A DNA stretch of 64,000 nt from Halomonas sp. KAO (GTDB taxonomy: Bacteria; Pseudomonadota; Gammaproteobacteria; Pseudomonadales; Halomonadaceae). The first letter of the stretch is position 1. Every line of letters starts with the position of its first letter. The notes beneath the pieces were generated by a model. It was not told where the DNA came from, made no database searches, and saw only the letters and a list, made by a program, of their open reading frames with translations. The stretch lies in the NCBI RefSeq assembly GCF_015595025.1, contig NZ_JADNRL010000008.1, positions 17,777 to 81,776 on the forward strand. The letters run 5' to 3'. Of the stretch, positions 53,047-60,378 are shown piece by piece. A program made the translations under genes and the position numbers.

Positions 53047-53973
53047 ATGAGCATCCTGGTACTCGCCGAACACCATGACGGTGCCCTGGTCGGCGCCACG
53101 GCCCATGTGGTCGCGGCCGCACAGGCCATCGAGGAAGAGATCGATGTGCTGGTGGCGGGCGAGGGCGTCAGCGCCGTCGCCGACGCCGCGGCCAAGCTCG
53201 ATGGCGTCAGCAAGGTGCGCGTGGCCGACAACGCGGTCTATGCCCACCAGCTGGCCGAGCCGATGTCGGCGCTGATCGCCGAGCTTGCCGACGACTACAG
53301 CCACGTGCTGGCTGCGGCGTCCACCACCGGCAAGAACGTGCTGCCGCGCGTCGCCGCACTCAAGGACGTGGCGCAGATCTCCGAGATCATCGCGGTGGAG
53401 TCGCCGAATACCTTCAAGCGTCCCATCTATGCCGGTAATGCCATCGCTACCGTGAAGAGCGACGACGCTCTGAAGGTCATCACGGTGCGCGCCACGGGCT
53501 TCGATGCGGTAGCGGAAGGCGGCGCCGCCGACGTGGAAGCGGTGGACGTCGTCGTCGACAACACCCAGTCCACCTTAGTCAAGGAAGTGCTGGCCGAGTC
53601 CGACCGCCCGGAGCTGGGCGCCGCCAAGGTGGTCGTGTCCGGCGGTCGCGGCATGGGCAACGGCGAGAATTTCAAGCTGCTCGAGGGCATCGCCGACAAG
53701 CTGGGCGCCGCCGTGGGTGCCTCGCGCGCCGCCGTGGACGCTGGCTTCGTGCCTAACGACATGCAGGTGGGCCAGACCGGCAAGATCGTCGCCCCGGACC
53801 TCTATATCGCAGTGGGCATCAGCGGGGCCATCCAGCACCTGGCCGGCATGAAGGACTCCAAGGTGATCGTGGCGATCAACAAGGACGAGGAGGCACCGAT
53901 CTTTCAGGTGGCGGACTATGGACTAGTGTCAGATTTGTTTGAGGCACTGCCTGAAATAGATTCCTTTTTATAG
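53047..53973 (+). CDS. etfA: Electron transfer flavoprotein subunit alpha
   Basis: A 308-residue FAD-binding subunit; ATG 53047 with AAGGAG upstream is preferred over a TTG at 53029. C-terminal FAD motifs are intact: [37 protein letters not shown] and [20 protein letters not shown]. It completes the electron chain from the acyl-CoA dehydrogenase to the quinone pool. A copy dedicated to this island, separate from any chromosomal etf operon, implies the dehydrogenase step carries real flux. Confidence 0.95.
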   Translation: MSILVLAEHHDGALVGATAHVVAAAQAIEEEIDVLVAGEGVSAVADAAAKLDGVSKVRVADNAVYAHQLAEPMSALIAELADDYSHVLAAASTTGKNVLPRVAALKDVAQISEIIAVESPNTFKRPIYAGNAIATVKSDDALKVITVRATGFDAVAEGGAADVEAVDVVVDNTQSTLVKEVLAESDRPELGAAKVVVSGGRGMGNGENFKLLEGIADKLGAAVGASRAAVDAGFVPNDMQVGQTGKIVAPDLYIAVGISGAIQHLAGMKDSKVIVAINKDEEAPIFQVADYGLVSDLFEALPEIDSFL

Positions 53974-54048
53974 AGATTTCTATGTAGGAATATCTTGCAT
54001 AGAGAGCCTAGAGGGGGTCTTAAGAGTGAAAATTAGAATCATAATATA

Positions 54049-55416
54049 ATGCTCAGCATGGAGCCTATAATGTATAGATCAGATGCTTCAAAGTCTAAGA
54101 TAAAGATGTCGGGTGGAGTAAAGGCATTCGTTGGTAGCTTGCTTGGGCTTTTTGTATTCTTTTTCCCTGTTCCGGGAGAAGATGCGTCTAAAATACCATT
54201 GGTCATTATGATTGACGGTGCGAAGTCTTGGCTAGGCGACGCGGTAAATTATTTGACTCTTGGTGTAATAGCGCTACTGTTAATTACTTGGGTTTTTTCT
54301 TTCTTTACTAGAAGTGATCGTATACGCTCCTACCATAGTAAGGATGGGGTTTTTAGCGGGGTGGCGTTTTTATTGGCTACTGTTTTTGCTTTTTTAATAA
54401 CATTTGGTATTGGCCCAGATTGGTTGCTGGATGACGATGTTGGCGGATTGTCGCTATACTTAGGAGGGAGTGTATTTTTAACAGTAACAATTGCTGGGCT
54501 TTTTGTTATACTTCTTACTGAGTTTGGGTTCCTTGAGTTTGTTGGAACCTTGCTTGAGCCCTTGATGCGACCGGTTTTTCGACTTCCAGGAAAGTCTGCT
54601 GTTGACGCGGTAGCATCATTTGTTGCGGCACCAGCAGTTGGTATTTTTGTAACCAACAAGCTATATGAGACAGGACATTATAATCAGAGGGAAGCAGCAA
54701 GCATAGCTACTAGTTTTAGTATTTGCAGCTTGGGGTTTTTTGCGCTCCTAGCATCAATAGGGGGAATTATGAGCTACCTTCCCCATATGATTATTAGTTC
54801 GTTTTTCATTAATTTCTTTTTGGCGGCAATTATGGTGAGGATTCCGCCCCTTTCCAGAAAGTCGGATATCTACTATGAAGGAGGGAAGGAAGTAAACGAT
54901 AGCTATAACCCTGAAGAGTCTGGGGGTATACTTTCAAGAGCTTTGAATGCTGCTGCTGAAAGAGCATCAAAAACACAATCAAAAGATATTTATTCAGGGG
55001 TTTGGGGAGCAGTAACGTTTGCACAGAAAATTGTTGCCTTCATTCTTTCGATTGCAACGATATCACTTCTTTTGGCAACGTATACGCCGGTTTTTGACTA
55101 TCTTGGTATTTTAGTTGAGCCTTTGATAAAGCTGATGCAACTTCCAGATGCATCCGCAATTGCCCCGACCGTTCTAGTCTCTATCGCTGAGATAGCTTTG
55201 CCAGCTATAATTATTGCTGGTGCAGATGTTTCTCCGATGGCTGTGTTCTTTGTTTGCACTCTATCTACAGTGCAGATTATATTCTTTACTGAAAGTGCCA
55301 ATGCAATGTTGGAGTCAAGTATCCCATTAACAGTTTCAAATTTGATAGTGATTTTTTTGATCAGAACTGTAATTGCAATTCCATTGGTTGCACTTGTAAC
55401 TCACATGATTTTTTAA
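54049..55416 (+). CDS. Second YjiH-family membrane protein, probable permease
   Basis: A 455-residue polytopic protein, strongly AT-rich. The start is uncertain (ATG 54049, 54058 or 54070). It carries the same blocks as the permease at 44357-45679: PGKSAVDAVASFVAAPAVGI, YNQREAASIATSFSICSLGF and ISEIALPAIIIAG-type sequence (here IAEIALPAIIIAGADVSPMA). Similarity between the two is family-level, not a recent duplication. It closes the island and is likely a second uptake route for the same or a related compound. It ends directly at the backbone junction. Confidence 0.8.
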   Translation: MLSMEPIMYRSDASKSKIKMSGGVKAFVGSLLGLFVFFFPVPGEDASKIPLVIMIDGAKSWLGDAVNYLTLGVIALLLITWVFSFFTRSDRIRSYHSKDGVFSGVAFLLATVFAFLITFGIGPDWLLDDDVGGLSLYLGGSVFLTVTIAGLFVILLTEFGFLEFVGTLLEPLMRPVFRLPGKSAVDAVASFVAAPAVGIFVTNKLYETGHYNQREAASIATSFSICSLGFFALLASIGGIMSYLPHMIISSFFINFFLAAIMVRIPPLSRKSDIYYEGGKEVNDSYNPEESGGILSRALNAAAERASKTQSKDIYSGVWGAVTFAQKIVAFILSIATISLLLATYTPVFDYLGILVEPLIKLMQLPDASAIAPTVLVSIAEIALPAIIIAGADVSPMAVFFVCTLSTVQIIFFTESANAMLESSIPLTVSNLIVIFLIRTVIAIPLVALVTHMIF

Positions 55417-55704
55417 ATGCCTTCCCTCCTTCCTGGCTTTCTTGGGGGGAGGGGGCCCTACTGTCACGGTGGCCGAGTCGCGTTGAGGAGCTGCCCTGAG
55501 CATCTTCTGGTGCTGAAGTTGGATCGGCAGGGAAACTTTACGGAGGCCTACAACGGCCCGGGCGAGCTGGTGTGGCAAGCGCTGGCCGATAAGCCGCTGT
55601 CCAGCAACGGACAGTACCAGGTGTCCTTGGTCCGGCTTGCGAAGCTGATGCGGAGCGTGGCGCCTGAAGCACGCCTACCGATGGTCGTGTCGATTGATGA
55701 GTAG
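55417..55704 (+). pseudogene. Probable 3' remnant of an ICE gene at the cargo junction
   Basis: The frame starts at an ATG immediately after the permease stop, but the first 25 codons look random (Gly/Arg/Pro). From about residue 28 (EHLLVLKLDRQGNFTEAYNG) onward the sequence is protein-like with host codons, and it ends LAKLMRSVAPEARLPMVVSI. The GC content jumps exactly here. I read it as the tail of a gene cut when the catabolic island was inserted; a short functional protein remains possible. Confidence 0.45.
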
Positions 55705-56021
55705 CCCGTGCTTTCGAGTGTGACGGGCTTGCTTGACTCCCCTGACTCGTGTCGTAAGCTCAACGATGCAAGCGCCGCCTATGGCGGCCCGGTGGTCTCG
55801 ACCGGCACCAACCGAGACACCCCGGCACCCAGGCGTTTCAAGGGTGCGCCGCTTGGCGGTACGCCACCTCCCAAGGCCTCGCGCATCCCGAAACGAGGCC
55901 GCCCACCCGGGCTGGATGCAGCACGTCTTCCTCGGCACTTTTGTGCCATCACCCACCAGGGGATCACATTCCCCGGTGGGGAAGGTGTGTCCCCTGTGTG
56001 CATTACCACAGGAGATCCACC
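55705..56021 (+). promoter_or_regulatory. Leader region before the first right-hand backbone gene
   Basis: These 317 bases have no convincing gene in either direction. They contain the stacked hairpin at 55952-55981 and GGAG at 56011-56014 serving ATG 56022. The upstream half (55705-55930) has only short chance frames. Confidence 0.5.
55952..55981 (+). promoter_or_regulatory. GC-rich leader hairpin 1
   Basis: CCCACC-A-GGGG, loop ATCACATT, CCCC-GGTGGG: a ten-pair stem with one bulge, about 40 bases before ATG 56022. Similar elements precede four other genes in this segment. Confidence 0.55.
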
Positions 56022-56387
56022 ATGAAATCCTACGACATGACGTCTCTGGCTCGTGAGCAAGGTTTTGTGGGCAAGGTCCGCATCAGCGAACGAGTTATGG
56101 ATGACTGGATATACGTCGCAGCGCAGGTGGTATCGGACTATGGGATCACTCCCATCGAACGATTACAGCTGCTGCTTCAGGACGTAGCCTATCAGCTGAG
56201 CCAGTACCCCGGAGGAACCCAGGCGGTACGGCTGACCCACTATCGTATCCCGCCTAGCGGGAGCTCCAATCAGCCTCTGGCCCTCGAGCTTGAGGCATTG
56301 GTCGTGCAAGGCGACCGTCAGCATGGTGACTATCTGCTGGTGGCTCGGCACGACGAACTGAACTATTCGCTGCTCGCCGCGGCGTAA
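56022..56387 (+). CDS. Conserved-type ICE hypothetical protein, 121 aa
   Basis: ATG 56022 follows AGGAG; longer in-frame starts would run through the hairpin leader. The product is soluble, reading MTSLAREQGFVGKVRISERV near the start and LQLLLQDVAYQLSQYPGGTQ in the middle, with ALELEALVVQGDRQHGDYLL near the end. There is no known domain. Position and leader type suggest an ICE maintenance or transfer-accessory gene. Confidence 0.6.
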   Translation: MKSYDMTSLAREQGFVGKVRISERVMDDWIYVAAQVVSDYGITPIERLQLLLQDVAYQLSQYPGGTQAVRLTHYRIPPSGSSNQPLALELEALVVQGDRQHGDYLLVARHDELNYSLLAAA

Positions 56388-56421
56388 CTCATCTTTCCTT
56401 CCGGCGACAGCCGTTAACCAA

Positions 56422-56451
56422 CCCGCCATGGGGACTTGCTCCCGGGTGGGG
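56422..56451 (+). promoter_or_regulatory. GC-rich leader hairpin 2
   Basis: CCCGCC-AT-GGGG, loop ACTTGCT, CCC-GGGTGGGG, with the same stacked layout as hairpin 1, 32 bases before ATG 56484. Confidence 0.55.
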
Positions 56452-56483
56452 CAGGCCTATGGCACGTGACAAGGAGCTCTGTC

Positions 56484-56693
56484 ATGCAGCAATACGCATT
56501 CGGCAAGCTTGCCATGGCCATTAGCGGTCAGCGCTTACCCGTGAGGGTCATGCGCAGCGCCGCCGGCTATTACCTCGGTACCCAGAGCGATCTGGGGCCT
56601 GTCTCCCGTGAGTCGGTTGAATACTGGCCCACGGAGGTCCAGGCAGCGTCCGCGCTGTCGAATGGTGAGTGGAGCCAGCGACTGGTCCCCTGA
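56484..56693 (+). CDS. Hypothetical ICE protein, 69 aa
   Basis: ATG 56484 has AAGGAG upstream. The short soluble product (FGKLAMAISGQRLPVRVMRS, then YYLGTQSDLGPVSRESVEYW) ends at 56693. It sits alone between two hairpin leaders, which argues that it is expressed. No family recognised. Confidence 0.55.
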   Translation: MQQYAFGKLAMAISGQRLPVRVMRSAAGYYLGTQSDLGPVSRESVEYWPTEVQAASALSNGEWSQRLVP

Positions 56694-56746
56694 CGCGGAC
56701 TCATCTCACCCTGCCCGCCTCCCTTGGCGGCAGCCTCACCTCACAA

Positions 56747-56780
56747 CCCACCCCGACCGGGACATCGCTCCCGGAGGGGG
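56747..56780 (+). promoter_or_regulatory. GC-rich leader hairpin 3
   Basis: CCGGG, loop ACATCGCT, CCCGG, flanked by CCACCCC and GGAGGGGG that extend the stem; 30 bases before the radC-like start. The loop region ACATCGCTCCCGG resembles the other leaders. Confidence 0.55.
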
Positions 56781-56810
56781 CGGTCTCGGTCATGTCCGGA
56801 GGTACTGGTC

Positions 56811-57350
56811 ATGACACACACCTCAGCAGCTGCCATCCCGGCAGATTCTCGCTATTCCTCATCCAACGCGTCTCAGCTGTTTGTGCGCGACAGCGACGGC
56901 AACTACCTGGCGGCTCCCGATGATCGCGTCATCGATGCGGCGCGTCAGGTGGTGGAGCGATCCGTTGCCAAGGGCATGAAGCTCAATACGCCCAATCGGG
57001 TGCGTGAGTTTCTGTGGCTCAAGCTGGCCGGCTACGACCATGAGGTATTCGGTGCCATCTTTCTGGACACCCAGCACCGCGTGATCGAGTTCAGCGAGCT
57101 GTTCCACGGCACCCTCGACTCCGCCTCGGTCTATCCGCGGGAGGTGGTGAAGGCGGCGTTACATCACAACGCCGGTGCGGTGATCTTCACCCACAACCAT
57201 CCCAGCGGGGAGCCCGATCCGAGCGATGCGGACCGACGTATCACCCAGCGCCTCCAGGAGGCACTGGGCCTGATCGAGGTTCGCGTGCTCGACCATATCG
57301 TGGTCGGCGGTTCGGACTCGGTCTCCTTCGCGGAGCGGGGCTATCTCTGA
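56811..57350 (+). CDS. radC: RadC-family JAB-domain protein
   Basis: A 179-residue protein, ATG 56811 after CCGGAGG. It has the JAB/MPN metal motif: Glu in IEFSELFHGTL, FTHNHPSGEPDPSDAD with HxH and Asp, and the typical RVLDHIVVGG end. It lacks the N-terminal UPF0758 helix-hairpin-helix part of chromosomal RadC, as is normal for ICE and plasmid versions. The function of mobile RadC proteins is unsettled; a role in DNA processing during transfer or establishment is often suspected. Confidence 0.88.
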   Translation: MTHTSAAAIPADSRYSSSNASQLFVRDSDGNYLAAPDDRVIDAARQVVERSVAKGMKLNTPNRVREFLWLKLAGYDHEVFGAIFLDTQHRVIEFSELFHGTLDSASVYPREVVKAALHHNAGAVIFTHNHPSGEPDPSDADRRITQRLQEALGLIEVRVLDHIVVGGSDSVSFAERGYL

Positions 57351-57442
57351 CACCTCGGGCTGTTGCCCGAGTCCCCTGGACGGGTGCTGGCATTGCCGGC
57401 CTCGTCCACTCTATTCCCATCCTGTCGAACAGGAGTCTGGTG

Positions 57443-58039
57443 ATGATCAAGATCCCCGGACGGCTCACCGTCCGCACCATTCATGGGCGCAACGGACCCT
57501 TCAACGTGGGTCGGTTGGCGGCATCGATCGGCGAGTTCGTCATCAAGGATCCTCAGCTGGACCAGTTCAGCGAAGGGGTGTTTGAGGGCGAGTTTTTGCT
57601 GCTCGAGATCCGTCCGGCGAGTTACTTCGCCGGTGGTCGGCTGGTCGTGGAGGTGCGTGCCAAGGTCGGCGAAATGCTGCTGACCGAGGACGGCATGCTG
57701 GTGACTCAGCATGGACCGCGCTTCGACTCCGCGGAGATGGACCCGCTGGAAGAGGAGGGCGTGCCTGCGTCGTTAAACTCATCCATGCCTGAGCCAGAAG
57801 AGCCAGCGCCCCAGGTTGCAGCAGGCGAGGCACTGGAGCCGCATGCTCCAAATGTTCCAGCTAATGGCCAGGAGGCCAATCCCGACGCCGAGCTCTTCGG
57901 GCTGCTATGGCCCCTGGGACAGAGCGTCAAGCTCGATCCCAGCGTGGACCGAGCGCTGTTCCGTCACCAGGTGAGTCGACTTAAGGAGTTGGGTTACCGA
58001 TTCCAGGCGCCGACGCAGACCTGGCACACCGCTGCCTGA
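57443..58039 (+). CDS. DUF3275-family ICE protein
   Basis: A 198-residue protein; ATG 57443 with AGGAG at 57431. The conserved N-terminal half is a beta-rich domain (IPGRLTVRTIHGRNGPFNVG, FSEGVFEGEFLLLEI, YFAGGRLVVEVRAKVGE). A Pro/Glu/Ala linker (about 105-145) leads to a C-terminal part ending DRALFRHQVSRLKELGYRFQ. DUF3275 genes are backbone markers of PFGI-1/clc-type ICEs; the role is unknown. The 92 bases before it hold a weaker GC-rich repeat (CTCGGGCTGTTGCCCGAG, 57354-57371). Confidence 0.82.
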   Translation: MIKIPGRLTVRTIHGRNGPFNVGRLAASIGEFVIKDPQLDQFSEGVFEGEFLLLEIRPASYFAGGRLVVEVRAKVGEMLLTEDGMLVTQHGPRFDSAEMDPLEEEGVPASLNSSMPEPEEPAPQVAAGEALEPHAPNVPANGQEANPDAELFGLLWPLGQSVKLDPSVDRALFRHQVSRLKELGYRFQAPTQTWHTAA

Positions 58040-58047
58040 GGCAGCCA

Positions 58048-58083
58048 CTCCCCACCGGGACATCTCGATGCCCTGGGCTCGGG
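58048..58083 (+). promoter_or_regulatory. GC-rich leader hairpin 4
   Basis: GGG-A-CATC, loop TC, GATG-CCC forms the centre (57-73 of this block), with CCCCACC and the following TGGG/CGGG able to extend pairing. It lies 40 bases before ATG 58122. Confidence 0.5.
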
Positions 58084-58121
58084 ATGACCCCATCGACCCT
58101 TGTTAACCGATGGAGACCATC

Positions 58122-58715
58122 ATGTCCGAGCTCTACACCCTCGATGAGTGCCTGGACCTTTATGCCGATGCATTCTGCATTGGTCGCAACCGAGAGTGCC
58201 TGTTTCTGTCCCTATGGGGACGGGATACGGCCCTCCAGGAGCTACTGGCCAGGCTGACGCTGCCAACGGCAGACAACGGCCTGGATACCCTGCATCTCTG
58301 CCAGGACGACACTCGTCACGCCATGGTCTTTGGTGACATGGACCGCTACTCGCGGCGTTCCGCCCGGCTGCGCCAGACGCGCTTCGGCACCCTGGTGCAT
58401 GTGTGGATCTTCGATCAGCGCTGCATCACGCCGGATCGCGTCAATCTTCATGGCATCGCCTTGCTCGACGATGTAGAGGGCGCCTTCCCGATCGATGACC
58501 AGTTGTGGCCTCGTGTGCAGGAGCTTAGCCCGCTGCCGCTGCTGGATCATTGGCAGATGGCTGTGATGACGCTGCTGCATACCCAGCATGCGGTACTGCC
58601 GGCCCCTTTCTCACAGGGGCCAATCCAGGCCTGGGAGATCTCCCTCGATGAGAGCGACCTGGCCCCGCGCCTCAGCGGCATGATCCGCGCCGGCGTACTC
58701 ACCCCCGAGCCCTGA
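58122..58715 (+). CDS. Hypothetical ICE protein, 197 aa
   Basis: ATG 58122 has GGAG six bases upstream; ATG 58110 is the alternative. It is a soluble protein with MSELYTLDECLDLYADAFCI at the start, SLWGRDTALQELLARL, and LVHVWIFDQRCITPDRVNLH. The C-terminal part contains LPLLDHWQMAVMTLLHTQHA. I recognise no domain. Backbone position between DUF3275 and DUF6094 is usual for this ICE type. Confidence 0.6.
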   Translation: MSELYTLDECLDLYADAFCIGRNRECLFLSLWGRDTALQELLARLTLPTADNGLDTLHLCQDDTRHAMVFGDMDRYSRRSARLRQTRFGTLVHVWIFDQRCITPDRVNLHGIALLDDVEGAFPIDDQLWPRVQELSPLPLLDHWQMAVMTLLHTQHAVLPAPFSQGPIQAWEISLDESDLAPRLSGMIRAGVLTPEP

Positions 58716-58783
58716 GCTCTCGTTCCACTGCGGTGCGGTCGTCCTGGCCGCACCTACCATACTCAACCGACAGGAGGTGTCGC

Positions 58784-60286
58784 ATGGCACTGATGTTTCA
58801 GCGCATTGCGCGCAACTTCGCCAGGAATGGCTACTTCCCCACGGACGAAGCGTCGCTCGAGAGGGTGCTTCAGGCGCTCAGCCCGGCGTGCACCGGCCGG
58901 ATGAGAGTGCTCGACCCCTGTGCGGGGGAGGGCGCTGCCATTGCCGAGCTCGCGCACCACCTGGGGCGAGAGCGTGTCCAGGCCTGCGGGGTGGAGTACC
59001 ACGCCGAACGGGCCGCCTCGATGTATGGCCTGGTCGACATGGGCCTGCAGGGCGACCTGATGGACACGGTGATTTCACCGCGCAGCATGGGCTGCCTGTG
59101 GCTAAACCCGCCCTATGGCGACCTGCTGGCCGACCACGCCGGCTATGACCTCTACCAGGGCAAGGGTCGCAGGCGCCTGGAGAAACTGTTCTACCAGCGC
59201 ACCGTTGGCACCCTGCAGGTCGGGGGTGTGCTGGTGTTGATCGTGCCCGACTACGCCCTGGACAAGGAGCTTACCGGTTGGCTGGTCAACCACTTCACCG
59301 AGCTGCGAGTTTTCCGGGCCGCCGTGGATGACTTCCAGCAGGTGGTGATACTCGGCCACCGGGTGCGCCGCCGTGAGGTGGAGCGCAGTCAGGAGGCCAA
59401 GGCCATGCGTGCCCAGTTGCTGAGCGTGGGGAGCAAGGAAGTCATGCCCGAGGTGATCCCGGAGGTGTGGCCCTTCGAACCCTACGTGGTGCCAGCGGCT
59501 CAGGGCGAGCTACGTCATTTCTACCGGGTGTCGCTCGATGCCGAGCAAATGGGCGACGAAGTCAGGCGGCTGCAGGGTCTGTGGCCCGAGGTGGGCAGCG
59601 TGTTTGGGAAGACCGGCCTTTCGTCGCGTCCCCCGGTGCGTCGACTCTCCTCTTGGCATCTGGCCCTGTCGCTGGCGGCCGGGGCCATTTCCGGCGTGGT
59701 CACAGCGCCCAATGGTCGCTGCCTGGTGGTCAAGGGCAACACCCACAAGGATAAGGTTGCCAAGACCGAGTTCACCGAGCGGGAGGATGGCTCCATCACC
59801 GAGACCCGCGTGCTCACCGACCGCTTTGTGCCGGTGATCCGCGCCTGGGAGATGACGCCTGACTCGCCTCACTGTGGACAGCTGTTGACCATCACCTCGG
59901 CGCCGGCGGCCAACGACGGCGAGCCGGAGGCGGGTGGCCAGGGCGCAGAGGCCGAATCGGGCGATGCGCCCGAACCACTCAACCGGGTCGCCGAGCGGGC
60001 CGCAAGGCCGAATCCACGCCGCTTCGATATGGGGCGCGTGGTGATGACCCGGGCGGTCAACGAGCTGGTGGAGCGAGGCGAGGTATCGCCCATGGCACTG
60101 CTCCGACGACATGTCACCGGCGACTGGGGTGACGTGCCTGAGGAGGACCACCAGAGCAACGAGCAGGCCCTGATCCACGGTGACAGACTGCTCTCGTCGT
60201 ACCGGATTCGTGAGTCGCTCACGGTCTGGATCATTACCGAAGCGGACAGAAGCGCCACCACGCTGCTGCTGCCAGAGGACTACTAA
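58784..60286 (+). CDS. DUF6094-type N6-methylase-like protein
   Basis: A 500-residue protein; ATG 58784 after AGGAGG. It has a Rossmann methyltransferase core: VLDPCAGEGAAIAELA (motif I, about residues 42-57) and LWLNPPYGDLL (NPPY motif IV, about 104-114), which is gamma-class order as in N6-adenine methylases. The C-terminal 250 residues are specific to the ICE family, including VVKGNTHKDKVAKTEF and a disordered Gly/Glu-rich stretch near 380-400. It pairs with the helicase gene downstream. Real methylation is plausible but unproven. Confidence 0.82.
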   Translation: MALMFQRIARNFARNGYFPTDEASLERVLQALSPACTGRMRVLDPCAGEGAAIAELAHHLGRERVQACGVEYHAERAASMYGLVDMGLQGDLMDTVISPRSMGCLWLNPPYGDLLADHAGYDLYQGKGRRRLEKLFYQRTVGTLQVGGVLVLIVPDYALDKELTGWLVNHFTELRVFRAAVDDFQQVVILGHRVRRREVERSQEAKAMRAQLLSVGSKEVMPEVIPEVWPFEPYVVPAAQGELRHFYRVSLDAEQMGDEVRRLQGLWPEVGSVFGKTGLSSRPPVRRLSSWHLALSLAAGAISGVVTAPNGRCLVVKGNTHKDKVAKTEFTEREDGSITETRVLTDRFVPVIRAWEMTPDSPHCGQLLTITSAPAANDGEPEAGGQGAEAESGDAPEPLNRVAERAARPNPRRFDMGRVVMTRAVNELVERGEVSPMALLRRHVTGDWGDVPEEDHQSNEQALIHGDRLLSSYRIRESLTVWIITEADRSATTLLLPEDY

Positions 60287-60312
60287 CCGGCGCCCAGGGC
60301 GCCATTCCCCAC

Positions 60313-60333
60313 GGCGGGCCTTTCCAACCCGCC
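60313..60333 (+). promoter_or_regulatory. GC-rich leader hairpin 5
   Basis: GGCGGG, loop CCTTTCCAA, CCCGCC, followed by a GGGGGGAGAG run and a second GC-rich arm; 45 bases before the helicase start. It may also terminate the DUF6094 transcript, as TTTTCTT follows at 60354. Confidence 0.5.
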
Positions 60334-60378
60334 CGGGGGGAGAGTGCCCGCCGTTTTCTTGTGCACAAGGAGACGGAC

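Noticed and set aside
46013..55416. Histidine ammonia-lyase (hutH) hidden in the island
   Set aside because: No frame contains the MIO-forming Ala-Ser-Gly context or any HutH-like block; all long frames are accounted for.
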